In this document: positions 1 through 12,550 of the stretch, piece by piece
Position numbering within the stretch: position 1 is the first letter of the stretch
How the letters are laid out: each line of letters opens with the position of its first letter
Origin: Antitrichia curtipendula
Lineage: Eukaryota; Streptophyta; Bryopsida; Hypnales; Leucodontaceae
Length of the DNA: 64,000 bases
NCBI GenBank assembly: GCA_951230915.1
Contig: OX579637.1
Location: 5,828,001 to 5,892,000 of the forward strand
Reading direction: 5' to 3'
Program-made: the position numbers and the translations under genes
The notes under the pieces: generated by a model
Told to the model about the DNA's origin: nothing
The model's input: the letters and a program-made list of their open reading frames with translations, nothing else
The model's database searches: none

Positions 1-1227
1 GATCCGCGACAGAAATTGATGACGAGTTGCCCCCACTCACTACGCGCAAGATTCAAACTTGAGCAGTAGTTAAGTTGACTCCAGTGAAGACCACTATCAA
101 GGCACCAACGGGTCAAGGTGGTAGCAGTTCAAAGAAGGCGCGAAAGGGGAAGTAGATAGGGTGTTTTCAGTTAGTTAGGATTTTCACTTTTTTAGTTCTG
201 AAACGTGTTTTCTGTATATGGGTCTCAGTTCCAGATTTCTTGGGGCGATTAGCCTATGACTTTCCGGTTATCTCGGAGGGTCATTGCGCGGTTGCCCTAG
301 CTTTAGGGTGTTTTTTTGGCTTTTGTTTTTGTTTATTAAGGGTGGACAGGACTGTTGCCCTCCCATTTTCAATGTTTATTTTCATTCTTTTCTTTAATGT
401 GAGCCACCATGTGGACATTTCAACTTTATGCAAAGAGTTTTTTGGTTTGTTTATTTGAGTGCTAGGGTGTAAGAAGGGACGGATGAGGAAGAATCTGGAT
501 CTTAGGCAACTAGGTCAAATTGAGAGGATACATTTGTAACGGAGTTTAGGCTCGTGAATGAAGACTTGTGCGGGGTGCCTTTAAATTACCGGAACAATTA
601 TCTGGCAAAACCTAGGAGTGGTGTGGATGCGGGTTTGGAATCAAGCACGATTCTATGTGGATACAAGCAACCGCTAGAGGAAAATTTCCATTCACCGAAA
701 GGCTTGCAACCACATGATTAGTCTAGCAACTAGGAAACAATCTTCTATCAGCTTCGGGTGTCTTTAATTTGTTGTTGTAGTGAAGGAGGCTGGACGCGGC
801 CCTAAGTGACCTACTTTCCAAATAGGCCATCCGTAAAGTTGTGAGGGTGCTAATTTTCCTTCTCTATCACAACACATTGTTTGTTTGTTTGTTTGTTTAG
901 TGAGAGTAGAGAACATGAGGATGCTAAGTGGTGAAGTCCCTACTCCTTTAAAAGATCAAGAGTGAATCCTTTGAGGATAAAACAGAGGAATAGAAAACCA
1001 ATAATTTAAAGAGACATAAACGGGATCTGGAAAGGGCTGAATCCAGCTCAAGTTTTTGGTAGTATCTGTAATTGGAAGAGAGTAAAGAGATTGGACAGGT
1101 TGTTTGGATTTTGGAAGAATTAAAAAAATCTGGATACCTTAGTTTGTTACAACATACTAGAATCCCCTGGGACAATATTTCAAGTCATTTTACAACGTTT
1201 GGGTGTTGTAAGGACACTTACGCCTAG
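1..1227 (+). mobile_element. 3' end of gag-like element, copy 1 (cut by window edge)
   Basis: The first 155 bases encode the last ~50 residues of the gag-like protein seen in full at 31.4-33.3 kb and 35.5-37.4 kb. They include the shared KIQT, LTPVK and GQGGSSSKKA blocks and a basic tail ending in TAG at 153-155. An in-frame TGA at 60-62 replaces a CGA that is intact in the other two copies. About 1.07 kb of 3' non-coding sequence follows. It aligns with the regions after the other copies, for example in the CTAAGTGACCTACTTTCC block near 800 and the CTTTAAAAGATCAAGAGTGA block near 945. Similarity stops at CTAG (1227), 16 bp after a hairpin with arms TTACAAC and GTTGTAA. No LTR-like direct repeat is visible because the 5' part is outside the window. 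Confidence 0.7.
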
Positions 1228-1348
1228 ACCGTGTGACCGACACTTCTTATCACAATTGCTATGGTAGAATGATCCAAACATCTTCCAAACATAATACTTA
1301 TTAGAAAATAGAGGGAACTTAGAACATCGGAGACAAATATGAGTGGAC

Positions 1349-4300
1349 TTATCATCGAGTTGAAGATAAGGACATGAAGAATACCATGGCATCAAAATTC
1401 AAAATGTAAGGTACTACATTTGGAAGAAGAGGTGAAGATGTGTAGTACGCAGTACATAAGCAAACTAACAATTTATCCTCGAGTCAACGATAATGCTTAA
1501 GCCAACATTGACATCCAGAATGTTGTCTTCTCAAATCGTGAAACACTAAAGAATGTCGATTTAGAACTCCATTTTGAGTTCTGTCGCGGACAGACGTTGC
1601 AAACCTGCTTCCTTGTTGAAGAAGAATAGCAATGGCACCAAAGCGGCATCCGACCTAGTTGTGCAGTTATTGAGCCACTCGGTGTAGCCCGACATGTAAA
1701 GAGAGACAAAGCTCTCGTATGTCAAGAATTTGGAAGCTATGAACTCCAACGCCGTGTGCATATCCTCTCCACCCTCCAAAATCCAAAGCTAAAGGTTTGC
1801 CTCAGTAAAGGATGGCTCCAACTTAGCCTTGAGGAATGACAAGAATGGCTTCAGTGCGGGGACCTCCTCCATTGCCTGGAGTCTTGGAATTTGTCGAACA
1901 TCTAAAATTGCCAAATTTAGATTTTGAGCAAGGTGATTCACATTGTCATTGCTCTTCACAAGCGCTAACGCGCCCAAGTCCATTCCCCAAACTGTCACTT
2001 CTCCAGCTGGTTTTGGCAACCGATATTTCAGCTTCATAAACCTTTGGAACATTTTGTAGATGTCAAGGAAGTTCTCCTTGATGTCCTTCGCCCACTTCTT
2101 CTTTGCTTTGTTCTAAAGCCACATCTTGAAGTACTCCTGTGGGAAGTGGGATACGAGGAAATTCTAGGTAGCAGCACTGAAACAGTGCCTAGCCTTCCAC
2201 AACCTCCAGACATCGTCAATGACATTGTCCTGCTCGTCTTGCCATTTCAGACTGGGCTTAATGTCCATGAGCTCCTCAAGGACAATCTTTTTGCGCTTCT
2301 CCACCCACTCTGAAGCTAATTGGTTGCCCTTCACAAGAATCTTTGTTCTCTTGACAAAGAGCTTTGGGTAATCAAAAGAACAATTCAAAGTCTTATTGAG
2401 CAGGTGCATGGCGTACGTGCTAAGGTTCAAGTTTGTAGAGTGACCCAAGTGCTTAAAGAACTCCTTCTTGGAGAAGTTCTTGCTCTTGAATTCCTTTGAG
2501 TTCTTGTATGGTTTGCACGTCATTGGATCAATGAGTTTGCCCCCGCAGTGCTCTGTAAGGAACTCTTCCTAGTACTTGAAGAGTTTGTTGGGTAGGATGA
2601 TTATCTTCAACTTGTTCTTCAGGTCACCCGCCCCTTTCACTTGAGTTCCATCTCAATCTAGATTTATATTTTGAAATCGGCTGACAATGAGCTTTGGGAA
2701 TTTTTGTAGTACTAGGAATCATATGAGGGTCATAATAGTCTATTGTTATCTTCAACCTGATGATACTATTAACATATAAACCAAAATAAGACATCTAATT
2801 ACGCTTGATAGTACACGCAGACAGACTTTGAACTTATCTTTGAGTTGAAGATAAAAGCATAGTACAAAATTTTACCACGTAGTCGAGTAGATCGTAGATC
2901 GCAACGTTTTTTCTCGTGGCGGCTTTTGAGACTACATTCGTTGGCCGTTTGCAAGAGATCCAAATATTTTGACAGCTGATTATTTGGTTCTTTCACGTCG
3001 ACTGGGCGTGGTTCAAGTGATTAGTAGAATTATAGAACTACAAAATGTTGGTCAGCTTCGTCGGATCTTGCGTCTACACGATGACAGCGTCCCAAATTTG
3101 AAGTGTTTCTTTCCGCTCTTCACCACATCCACCTTTCTATAGTTTTTTTGAAGCCTCTAAGCTATGCTAGCCGTTTATTATAATGAACCGGCTCAGCTTA
3201 ATGTTGTTCCACTTTAAGGGGAGGGATTGAGGAGATCCTTCTTACTGTCCACGGGTGTCAAGCATAGTTGTTGTTGAGCTCTTGTGTCTCCCAACTACAC
3301 CAGCTCCTTCTTGACAGCCTCTATAATTCCCCTTTCAAGCTTCCGGATGACATACTTGTCTTATGCGAGTATACACTACTGATGTCCACCTTAAACGTCT
3401 CTTATCTGAGAACATAGCATGACTTATAGTCGTCCCAGAATTTCTTCTGAATCTGAGCGAATACCTCATAGTCCTTCAAGGGTTTGGCAGATGTTGCTTG
3501 GATTGGTCCTACGGTCATTAAGACCAAATTTGAATGTGTGGCTCTAGATGCTGCAATATTTGCCTTCAACGGTTTTTGCTTCTTTTGGGAAGTAGATTGG
3601 ACTTGCCCCTGGCCACTTCCACCGCTTTGATTGGCTATGGCATTGGATCCAATCTCCCCACCCAATTCTGACGTACACCGTTTGGTTTCTTTTTTCTTCA
3701 GATGTTGTCGGCCTGGCTTGACAACGTGTTGGTTGGTGTACCTATTGAGGGTCAACCAGATTTGGATCATTTTTCTAGTGTTGACCTCTGTTGTCACACA
3801 CATACACAGAACGTACTTGAGTCTTTCCAACTCTGCAACTAGGCCTTCAAAATCCGACCCTCCAAAAAAATTGACAAAGTCAATCATGTCAAACATTGGT
3901 TGGTCTTCTTTGTCATTCAACACTATTGAATAACAATGGTCGCCTAGTCGGTTGTTCTCGTCAATTTCTCTAGGAACAATGATTATGTACTCGCCATGTT
4001 GGAATTCAATGAGTTCCACTTTCTCTTTTAGATTCCACGCGTGGTACACCGGCGTGTCTTGGACCCGGTATCAGAGAAAGATAAAATTCTTGAATCTTTT
4101 CACCCCAAAATTCCAGTGCGTGACACAATCCTTGAACTTCCAAAGTGTGCCGAAGCATTCAGACATGCTTCCTATGAAGGGTCTGTTGTCAAACGGATTT
4201 GCAAATGGCTCCAAGAATGGAGCCGTGTTGGAGTAGTCGTAATTGCCGGTTGTTATTTTATGATCCCTGTACATGAGCAATGTGACATTAGTCTCGCTTC

Positions 4301-5166
4301 ACAATCATCTTCAACTTGATAATGAAAGTTGTTATATTATCTTTGGGTTGTTGATAACTTAAACTACATTTAAGCTGCTACTTGGCTAATTACTGAAGTC
4401 TGAACTACTATGAACCAAGCTCCCATAGGAATCTGCGGCAAACTCTAAACCACCATGTATTGATGTAATTATTAGAGTCAATTTCTTGGTCTACTGGTTA
4501 TCTTCAACTCGACAATATTTGCACATACAAGCTCATGCCTATTTATGAATTCTTCTTCAATTAGAACCTACATAAAGGTATTTCTTGGGGGCTTTTGTAG
4601 CTTTGTTGCAAAGTTATGGAGTATGGGGTTTGGATTTAGTTATCTTCGGCTCAATGATGATATTTGGATTCTATTTTTAGTAACATATAACGCAGTTGAT
4701 TAAAATGTTTTGGGAGGGTACCCTCTTCTTTACTACCATTTATCTTCGGGTCGATGATAATGTCAAAGGCAACCACAAACATAATGTTTTTTATGCATGT
4801 TTGAGTATTTGCCTTGAATTGAGATGAAAATACTTCATCCTTGGAGGAGAGCCATATTCTTATTTACCAATTATCTTAGGGTCAAAGATAATGTCAAAGG
4901 CCAACATGATGGTAATATTTTCAGAACTGTTTTTTCATAGTGACACCTAAATGGAGATGAATATACTTGATCCTACCAGGGGGAGTTGTCTTCTTTCTTA
5001 TTGTTTATCTTTGGTTCAAAGATAATGTTGAAGGCAATCTCGAAGATATTATTTTGGAACTTGTTTTTGAATAGTAATACATACTTTTTAGGTGGAAACT
5101 ACTTATATACTTCTGTTGGAAGACAACCATCTTCTTTCTAGCCTTTTATCTTCAGGTTGTAGATAA
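1349..5166. repeat. Palindrome family A: 21-bp sites in and around gene A2
   Basis: Imperfect ~21-bp palindromes with arms TTATCTTC and GATAA and a centre RAGTCGA occur at 1349, 1473, 2746, 2832, 4303, 4337, 4498, 4640, 4740, 4871, 5005 and 5146. The arms are well kept while the flanks differ, so the palindrome itself looks like the conserved unit. Most copies fall between coding blocks of A2 or upstream of its first recognisable exon. The copies at 2746 and 4303 lie within about 40 bases of possible 3' splice sites (minus strand). The same palindrome recurs in the 5' intron of A1 (14.4-15.1 kb) and once at 25,127. Confidence 0.85.
1561..4281 (-). pseudogene. Gene A2: decayed spliced gene of unknown family, linked to palindrome family A
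   Basis: I do not recognise this gene. Reading leftward, a coding block starts after a 3' splice-like TGTACAG at about 4281 and runs to 3402 in one frame, broken by one TGA near 4071. It is acidic and hydrophobic at first (HGEYIIIVPREID), then rich in Ser, Gln and Lys. Further coding-like sequence reaches about 3.2 kb in another frame (KLERGIIEAVKKELV). A third block, about 2.74-1.56 kb, stays in one frame with four or more stops, mostly TAG. It contains DGTQVKGAGDL, EHCGGKLIDPMTCKPYKNSK and WVEKRKKIVLEEL. The gaps between blocks hold family A palindromes. It could be an accessory gene of the A transposon or a host gene remnant. Both calls are inference; the coding nature rests on long shared frames and stops explicable by C-to-T change. 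Confidence 0.5.
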
Positions 5167-5200
5167 TGTATAAGGCAATACATATCATAATCTACTATTT
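4637..5200. repeat. Degenerate ~134-bp tandem repeat headed by palindrome A
   Basis: Four units start at 4740, 4871, 5005 and 5146, with a shorter one at 4640. Each begins with the palindrome followed by ATGTCAAAGGCAA-like sequence and ends in a CTTCTTTCTTATTGTT-like pyrimidine run. Spacing is 131-141 bp. Only the palindrome and its immediate right flank are well conserved. Confidence 0.75.
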
Positions 5201-6195
5201 AGATTTTGGCGTCCGAGTTTTAGAATTGTGGATTGTATGCTGTAAACCCTAATTTCTCTATGCGGAAATGTTGAATGCTGCAATGTTACATTGGAAGAGC
5301 TAAACCCTACTTCTTGTTAAAAAATAAAATGTGAATTTGCGTACCTACAACTTGAAGACGTACAACCCTGCCTTGCGAAATGCTACGCCACTTGAAGACG
5401 CTCCCTACAACTTGAAGACGCAAATACGCGAGTTGAAGGTGCTCCACTAAAATACACAAATACAACCGTGAACCCTACATTAGAAACCCAGCTAAAGCAA
5501 AGAAGCAAAATTGAACTCCAAATGTAACAAAAATATAGTACAGTACAACAACATTGTAAAGAATGCATCACAAAACTCACTAGCTAAATGTTTGATGGAT
5601 TCCATGGCCTCTGCAACTTGCAGAAGGAGAACACGCCACTTATGAGCAAAAAATTCTTCTAAATGGCAAGAGAAAACTGAAAAAAAACAACTCTGAAATT
5701 GGCTCACACCACTCACAACCAAGAAATTCTCCACTATACAAGATGATGAGGAGAAAACACAACTAAAGAATGAGACTAAAGACGTCTACACATAGGAAAT
5801 AAACAAGAAGGAAATTGATAAACAACAACCTATACATGAGAAGAAGCAAACGCAAAAGAAGGAAACGAAAACGCAAAAGTGAGGGATGTCATAGCACAAG
5901 AAAGCACAAATCCTACCTCTAGATGTTAAATTAGCGTAAAACATCCAAGATGACTCGTGTATTGTTCCCACATGATTTTAACTTGTAGTTTCCTCAAAAT
6001 TACCGAATTCACAATACAGGAAGTAACCAAGACCCAAGGCAAAAAGAATCCGAGACTACAAACCAGGAACTACACTTCCTTACGCGTATCCTCTAAGCCT
6101 TCTTTTAACTAATCAAAATTACCATACTATAGATCTACTTATAAACGATTTGTAGTCTACCCAAAAGTGACTGTATCCTAGTATCCTACTTGACT
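5200..6195. other. No gene seen; short CTACAACTTGAAGACG duplications
   Basis: There is no open frame with coding character. Near 5344-5430 the 16-base word CTACAACTTGAAGACG or a close variant appears three times within about 80 bases. The rest is AT-rich and without structure that I can name. Confidence 0.5.
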
Positions 6196-8250
6196 GAATG
6201 CGGAACTGGAAGAAGTGTCATGATCCTGTACTTTTCCCGAATCTGGATTCAGTAAGCAAAGTAACCCAAATGATAGTTTTGTCTCTATAATAGAGGGTTC
6301 CGTTCTTGGGATTGTGGAAGGGCACGTATACCCTACCCTTCAATGTTTTTAGAGTGACTAAAGATTCACTAAAAGAAAACACATAAAACACACAAGAAAA
6401 TCCGGATGCGGATTCTTCCTCACAACTAGTATGGACATCACTCCCCACTAGTAGGTCACTTAGGAAACCCCCACAATCCTCCTTTATTACAACGATAGAC
6501 CTATCTGGACTAAATCCCAAGAGCCAGACCTGGTACCTTGATAACTAGGGGATCCCAACTATCTTCCTGTTCCTCTCTTCTGGATTCAGCAAGACCTCAT
6601 TTGACGTCGACTAGCACTCGCTCTCCCACTTGAAGAACTTATCCAACCTAAGAAAGGCTATCCTACTCAGAAGACACTCGAGAAACTTCAACAATCAGAA
6701 TTTCCTCCTAATATACAAAGATTTATCAACTGGATCCTAATACTTCTGAAACCGGATCCAAACAGAATCCAAGGGTAACTTCTCCTTTCAAGTTTACCAC
6801 CACCAAGCCACCAAAACTAGCAATGGTCAATGCACCGCCTAACTCCTCACACAAGACCCAAACTTTTAAGACCAGTACTCATGGAGTTGAAATCCTAGCT
6901 TTAATTACAAGATGGAATATAAAAACAAGAATACGAAACTGCCCGGAGTTGAAACTAACTTCCAACCCCTAAATACTAATCCCAAGGAACCCTAAAAGGT
7001 CCCAGGGAACAAAAGCAAAGGACCAGGGAATGACAAGTGTCATTCCTTATCCTCCTAAGTTGACTTTCCTACCAACCCTGCCGTTCCAAAAAATGTGGAT
7101 TTGAGATCCGAAATTCCCCAAAAGAGAAAGTCTAGGTGCATCCAACTGAAAAGCACCTCACTAGTAGCTTTCTACCTACCACCAACACTGGTTTTCACCC
7201 TACTTCCTATGATATTTCCTAAGTAACTTCCTATCTACTTCCTAAGTCGCTTTGGGGAAGGTTCCTCAAGCTTGGCGGATCCTTTCCTTAGTGGCTGTTT
7301 CTTCTTCGCCTCGACCAAATTTGGAAAAATTAGACTGATGGTCTTTACCTTGATTTGTGCAATTCCGCTCCCTTCTGCCTTCACCATTGCTTTCTTGGGA
7401 TTTGCCTCTCCTCTTGGATCAAAAACTCACACAATCCTTCCAAAATATAAAGCTACGGGAACCTTCTAGCTAGCGCTGGTCTTCTTCACCTCAACCAGAT
7501 CCGGAAACCCAATCCCTCTCTTCCTAACTTTCTTAAGCGCTAACAGGAAATAATGCATGCTCGGAGGATACTAACAACTCCTAAGTGAAAATGGTGAATG
7601 GTGGTTTAGACCCTCAGTCTTCTCCCCCAAATCCTCCTCCATCTGATTAGGATAGCCATTTTCGCAATGATCACGGAAGATTCCGATTGTTCAATGACTA
7701 TCTTGAGTTTCCGATAGAGCCGTTGAGCGTCCAGATTGCTTTGTTAGCTTCTGGTAGGTCTTCTTGTATCCTCCGATATGTGTTAGCATCTAGTCCTGGT
7801 ATGTCAAATGATCCTCGACTGGTTTCCCGGATGCCAGTCCGGTTCCAGTTTCCAATAAGAACAAGAAATCTTAACTTCCTCTTAATCTAATTATCTATCT
7901 ACCACTACTCCTATTGTAAGGGAACGTTAATTTTGATAAGATTCCTGGTTTACACTTTTCCAAAACATAAGATTTTACCAATATTAACTCGTTCCTCCAA
8001 CTTTCTAGGTAACTAGGCTCATCTTCACATTTTGGTCTACGACAAAGGACTTCAAACCTGACCCCCTGCTTTTGAAAGTGACAACCACCCGAGGCAACCT
8101 CCAAACTCGGGCCAAACCAATCTGAACCTTCGTTGAGCCAACCGCGATGATTACCAATCCAAACCTACCCAAACCTTTCCAAGTTACTGTTTTGCTAAAA
8201 AATACTTCTAGCAATACAAATAAATCCCACAAAGGACTACAAGTCAAGGA
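6196..8250 (-). mobile_element. Diverged gag-like element, copy 4 (minus strand)
   Basis: Reading leftward, a basic C-terminus (SPKRLRK) ends in TAG at 7235-7237. It is followed by GAAGTAGATAGG, the same bases that follow the stop in copies 1 and 3. About 800 bases further on, the block CTAAGTGACCTACTAGTG aligns with the 3' non-coding part of copy 1, and a TTGTGAGGAAG-like block follows at the same distance. Upstream, 8.2-7.3 kb, coding-like but frame-broken sequence is present (for example KLKIVIEQSESSVIIAK). A CTAG lies near 6196 but I do not see the hairpin found in the other copies. This is an older or different subfamily; the boundaries are approximate. Confidence 0.4.
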
Positions 8251-8256
8251 TCTTAA

Positions 8257-8914
8257 CCCCTAAATGTCTGATGCACCCAAATATAGTGTTTACAAAACTT
8301 TGAAGTTAAATGAAACCTAACCACCTTGCTATTTTTTATAGTGTATATTTTGGAAAAAATTCTTCTTGAAGTCTAATTTTAGCACCAATAATCCGATCTT
8401 GAAAATAAATGATAGTGATTTCTATTTTCAAGGTTTTTTACAAGGGTACCCATTGCAATCTTGACTTCCTGTAGTGATGAGAGCTCTTAAATAGAAATGA
8501 GCCTCAAATATAGGAGATCTTGGAGAAAAAAATCACATTCTAAATTCATATTAAAAAATTAAAAAGTACATTTTAAGAAGCCATAAATTTATTGGAGTTA
8601 TACATGTTAGGCTCTTTAACCTCATATTTCTTTGGTCACCAACTTTTTAGATTTGACTTGTCGAAAGAATTTTGAAAGACTTTACAATCATCACGTTTAC
8701 AGTTTTAACACCTTCATGGTCAAATATTATAATCTTTCACTCCATAAGTGATATTGTTGTGTTTAGGTCTCCTATAAGATTTCTAACATGCCTAGTTTAG
8801 GGTTTGTACGATTACATTTCAAACAAAACTGATACAACTTATCAAATTGTAGGCACTTTGTTCAATTAAGAGCAAATTCCGAAGAGCTCAAAATAGGCCT
8901 TGGGCATTTAGGGG
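8257..8914 (+). mobile_element. TTAA-flanked MITE, family I copy 1
   Basis: A 658-bp non-coding element with terminal inverted repeats CCCCTAAATG and CATTTAGGGG. The left flank is TTAA (8253-8256); the right flank is TTTA, a one-base decay of TTAA. The interior aligns over its whole length with 21,112-21,739 and, inverted, with sequence starting at 27,757. TTAA duplication with ends starting CCC fits the piggyBac superfamily; the superfamily assignment is inference. Confidence 0.75.
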
Positions 8915-9299
8915 TTTAGGCACCCAGGACAAGGTCCAATATGTGGTCTCTTCAGTCTTTAATTTCTTAAAAAAAATAAAAATAATCCCTAAGCTACTAT
9001 GCAAATTGCTTTCACCAATTTTTTGTTTGGCCTTTTCATGCTCTGATGTCCCTTTGCCAAGAGCAAAACACCAAAAACAACATTCACTCCACCTCAGGAA
9101 GAAAATAGGGAAGGTTTAAAGAGTGCCAACACCACCCCAATTAATTTGTAGATACTTGTAAGTGCTTTGCTATCCAATTTAATTTGATGAATGACATCAA
9201 GGCTAAGTTTAGTTAAGCCATATTTGACTGCTAATCTAAAACCTTTGCTATTTTGTGAACCAATATTAGGAACAAAATAAAATGGACATTGTATTTTAA

Positions 9300-12130
9300 A
9301 TAACGCAAACCACAAACTAACTGAAGTTATAGAATTTTAATGAGAAGTTACCAAGCAGTAAAATGTAGAAGTTGCAAACATTTGGAAGGTTCAAGGATTT
9401 GAGCATATTTAAATTGTGCTATTGGTTCCCACATTTACCATGGCCTGTAACTTAAGGATTTTGATTTCCACAGTTCACGGAATTCATATGCAAAAAATGA
9501 AAACAATCCATGCGTATATTTCATTTGGGCTAAATTTCTAAAAGTCACTAGTAGAGTACAATTTCTGAAATAAAGCATAGCTTGTACTTTAAAGAAGTCC
9601 CATGTGAGGTATCCTAAGAACAACACATGTTGGTATGAGAAAATATTGTAGGAGCTCTAAATCTATTAAACTTCAATTTTGAATTCACGCATATATTAAA
9701 TTCATGCTATTTTCTTCTCAATTTACTACGTAATCTTAAAAATATGTGCCACTGATTTTTGATCCTTTAAAAAACTCCAATCTTAATATGAGCCAAGAAT
9801 ATAATACAAGTTGCTATAAAACAAAAACGTAGAAGCTAAAAATACTCTAAAGAATAGTATATGATGTTTTATTGTCTTTAATGTATGCAACATTTTTTTA
9901 ATTTAGTATATAATCCTTTGAAAGAAGCTGGCCATGTCTTGTATCCTAAAGAACTCTAAATAATCCTAAACATCATAGGAACTAGTGTCCCTTGTGTCGT
10001 TGCCACAATCAATAGAAAATTTTTTTTCCTCATTTTCGCATTCATTAAAATTTCAAAATTCCAGAACTTTCACATTGTAGGTCCAAACACCATGAAACAA
10101 AGCCCATGCACCCCTCCTCATCGAGGACTTTATGATGGTACCAAGAACACGACTAAGGGATGCACAGTTTAGGAGATCTCACTGTAACAAACAAACAAAT
10201 AAACAACTTATCTTAATAGAATGATTGCTGAAGGTGGTATAATAAAAGCAATTCCAATTTACTCACTCTAAGGATGTCTAAATTTTCAATTAATGAATAC
10301 CATAATGTCATTTGAAGTTGTATGGAGTACACATAATGAATATAGAAGTCTGTGTAATATTAGTAGATAGTTTATTAAAAGAAATAATAGGACTATATAC
10401 AATAAGGCAATTCATTTCATAATTTCCATTACAATTACAACTTGCCAATTATTAACTGGTCCACTTTCAAGTGGTATGAGACATAGATTTCCATACTTGT
10501 ATGTAGTAGCATTCATGATGATTCATTTGGGAGAAACCACTCAAAGTGTATCACCATGCATTCATAATGGCACCAATGTACAAGACATCATTGGTCTCAA
10601 GTGCCTATTTTTTCAAATGAAATGAAATTATGCTTGTAATTATGAGTGTTGGAATGCCTCCAATGAATTTTGTCATTATTGCTTCTTGAAGGTATTTTGT
10701 CATTATTAATTTTTGTACAAATTGAAGTAACAAGTTATAAATGTTTTTCTAAATATTCATGGGTTTAGAACATATTTAAATTGTACTATTGATTCCCACA
10801 TTTTTCGCGGAATCAAATCAAAAAAATCAAACGCATGTTGAATTTTAAAATATTCAAACCACATAAGTCATAGATTTTAAATGAGGTGTTAGCAAACAAA
10901 AAAATGAACAACTTATAAATATTTTGAAGATTGAGCGGTGATGAATACATTTTATTTGTGCTATAGTTTTCTACAATCATTTACCACGCAGTCAAATTAA
11001 AAAATCAAATGGACATTCTATTTCAAAAAATCCAAACCTCAAAAGTCATAGAATTTAACCCCTAAAGGTTTTTGGCTATGTTTTCACCAAAACCGCTCCA
11101 GAACTGCCATTTCTAATACTAGTGCCAAATTTTAGAAAAAAAATATTTTTGGACACTTGTAGCCGTAGGATCTTGTAGTAAAATTGTTTAAGAAGATGTG
11201 GAAAAAATTTCAGAATTTTCCACCACGTGGATTGCAAGATAATAGCGTTTGAATTGACAAAAATCCTTTTTTTGTCCCTGCGAAAAAACGGGCAGCTGCC
11301 CTCCACAAGGTCACATTTGTATGAAAAAATGTCCAAAATGATGGTTACTCTTTGGATTTATTCTTCAAGGCAAGTTGGCTACATGCTTGAAAAATTTCAG
11401 ATCATTTGGAATTGTACAACATATAGGAAAAAAATAGTAAGTAGGAAGAGGTAGAGAATGATTCAAAGCACTAAATTGTCAAGAATTTATTTATGAAATT
11501 GAAAAATGCCAATCCCAACGATTGTAATGTTGCAATAAACAATCTACACCCAATGTTTTTATTTTTTTTCAAAAATATTGAAAATCGAGTTAAATAAAGG
11601 ACTTCAAAGTTTATTTTAGAGTAGAGATTCCATAACTACCCTCAAACTAAGAATCCTCATAACTTTTGACTCATTGATCGGAATGGAATGATTCAAAGCC
11701 TCCCACGTACATATAAATCTAAAGAACCAATTTCAAATTTTAGTTTTTTTTAAAAGTGATTTTTAAAGATGTTTTTTTTGCTGCCCCAACTGCCCGCCGA
11801 ACAATGAAAATGACATATCATGCAATAACTTTTTAACCATGTAGTCAAAAGTTACGAAAATTGTTGGACCTTAAAGCTACTCCTCGGGCACATCTTATGT
11901 GAAAATTTCAAAGAAAAAAAAGAAAAATTCCGATCATAGTGAGCTGCCCAAAATCGCTATGTTGTCAAAAAACGGTGTTTGGTCCTTTAGGGGTTAAAGG
12001 AGGAATTACCAAGGAAAAAAATGTAGAAGTTGTAAATATTTTGAAGACTTAGGAATTATGAATATATTTAAATTGTGCTTTTGTTTCCTACATTTACCAT
12101 AGAATCAAATTATAATAACAAAAAGATGTT
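9300..12130. repeat. Degenerate ~175-bp tandem repeat, interrupted by a MITE
   Basis: Units share the blocks GTAGAAGTTGTAAATATTTTG, CATATTTAAATTGTGCTATT, CCCACATTTACCATGGAATC and CAAACCTCAAAAGTCATAG. The word TTGTGCTAT or a close variant falls at 9414, 10,781, 10,956 and 12,072. The first of the two tight intervals is 175 bp. The second is 1,116 bp, which becomes 177 bp once the 935-bp MITE and its 4-bp duplication are removed. The block GTAGAAGTTGCAAA also occurs in the diverged satellite at 53.4 kb, so this could be a distant relative of the 167-bp satellite; that link is weak. Confidence 0.65.
11059..11993 (+). mobile_element. TTAA-flanked MITE, family II copy 1
   Basis: A 935-bp element with inverted ends CCCCTAAAGG and CCTTTAGGGG and perfect TTAA on both sides (11,055-11,058 and 11,994-11,997). 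It has no coding capacity. It sits inside a unit of the ~175-bp tandem repeat, so the empty site can be reconstructed by eye. Its partner is 12,551-13,486, and a minus-strand relative ends at 40,656. Confidence 0.85.
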
Positions 12131-12550
12131 GTATTTACTAAATAATAATTTGGCTTTGAACTTCTTAGATACTTTTTACTAGGAAGTAGTCTAACTGTAA
12201 ACTATAAAATTAAAGAATTTTTGTGTAAGTTATCCAGAAGTACTATTTATAAATATGTATGTGAATTTGTAACAAAGATCAAACATGTTCTGGAAAGAAA
12301 ATTTTACATGACTGTATAGAAATTATAAGGAAATTTTACGTATACGTAATGAAGTTGAAGCTTAAGTTTATTTTTTTTGACTAAAGATCCATTGTAAAAT
12401 TCTCTCTCTACTATGCATGAAAACATGTTTGCAAATGGAATTCTAAAATTTAAAAAGGGTCACTCTATAAACATTGCATATGACTCAAAGTTGTAAATTT
12501 CAAATATAGAATTTGCAGTACCTGAGGACCCCTACAATTGTAAATCTTAA

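Noticed and set aside
240..458. 72-codon hydrophobic frame downstream of copy 1
   Set aside because: It lies in the shared 3' non-coding region of the gag-like element; the aligned regions of copies 2 and 3 do not keep the frame.
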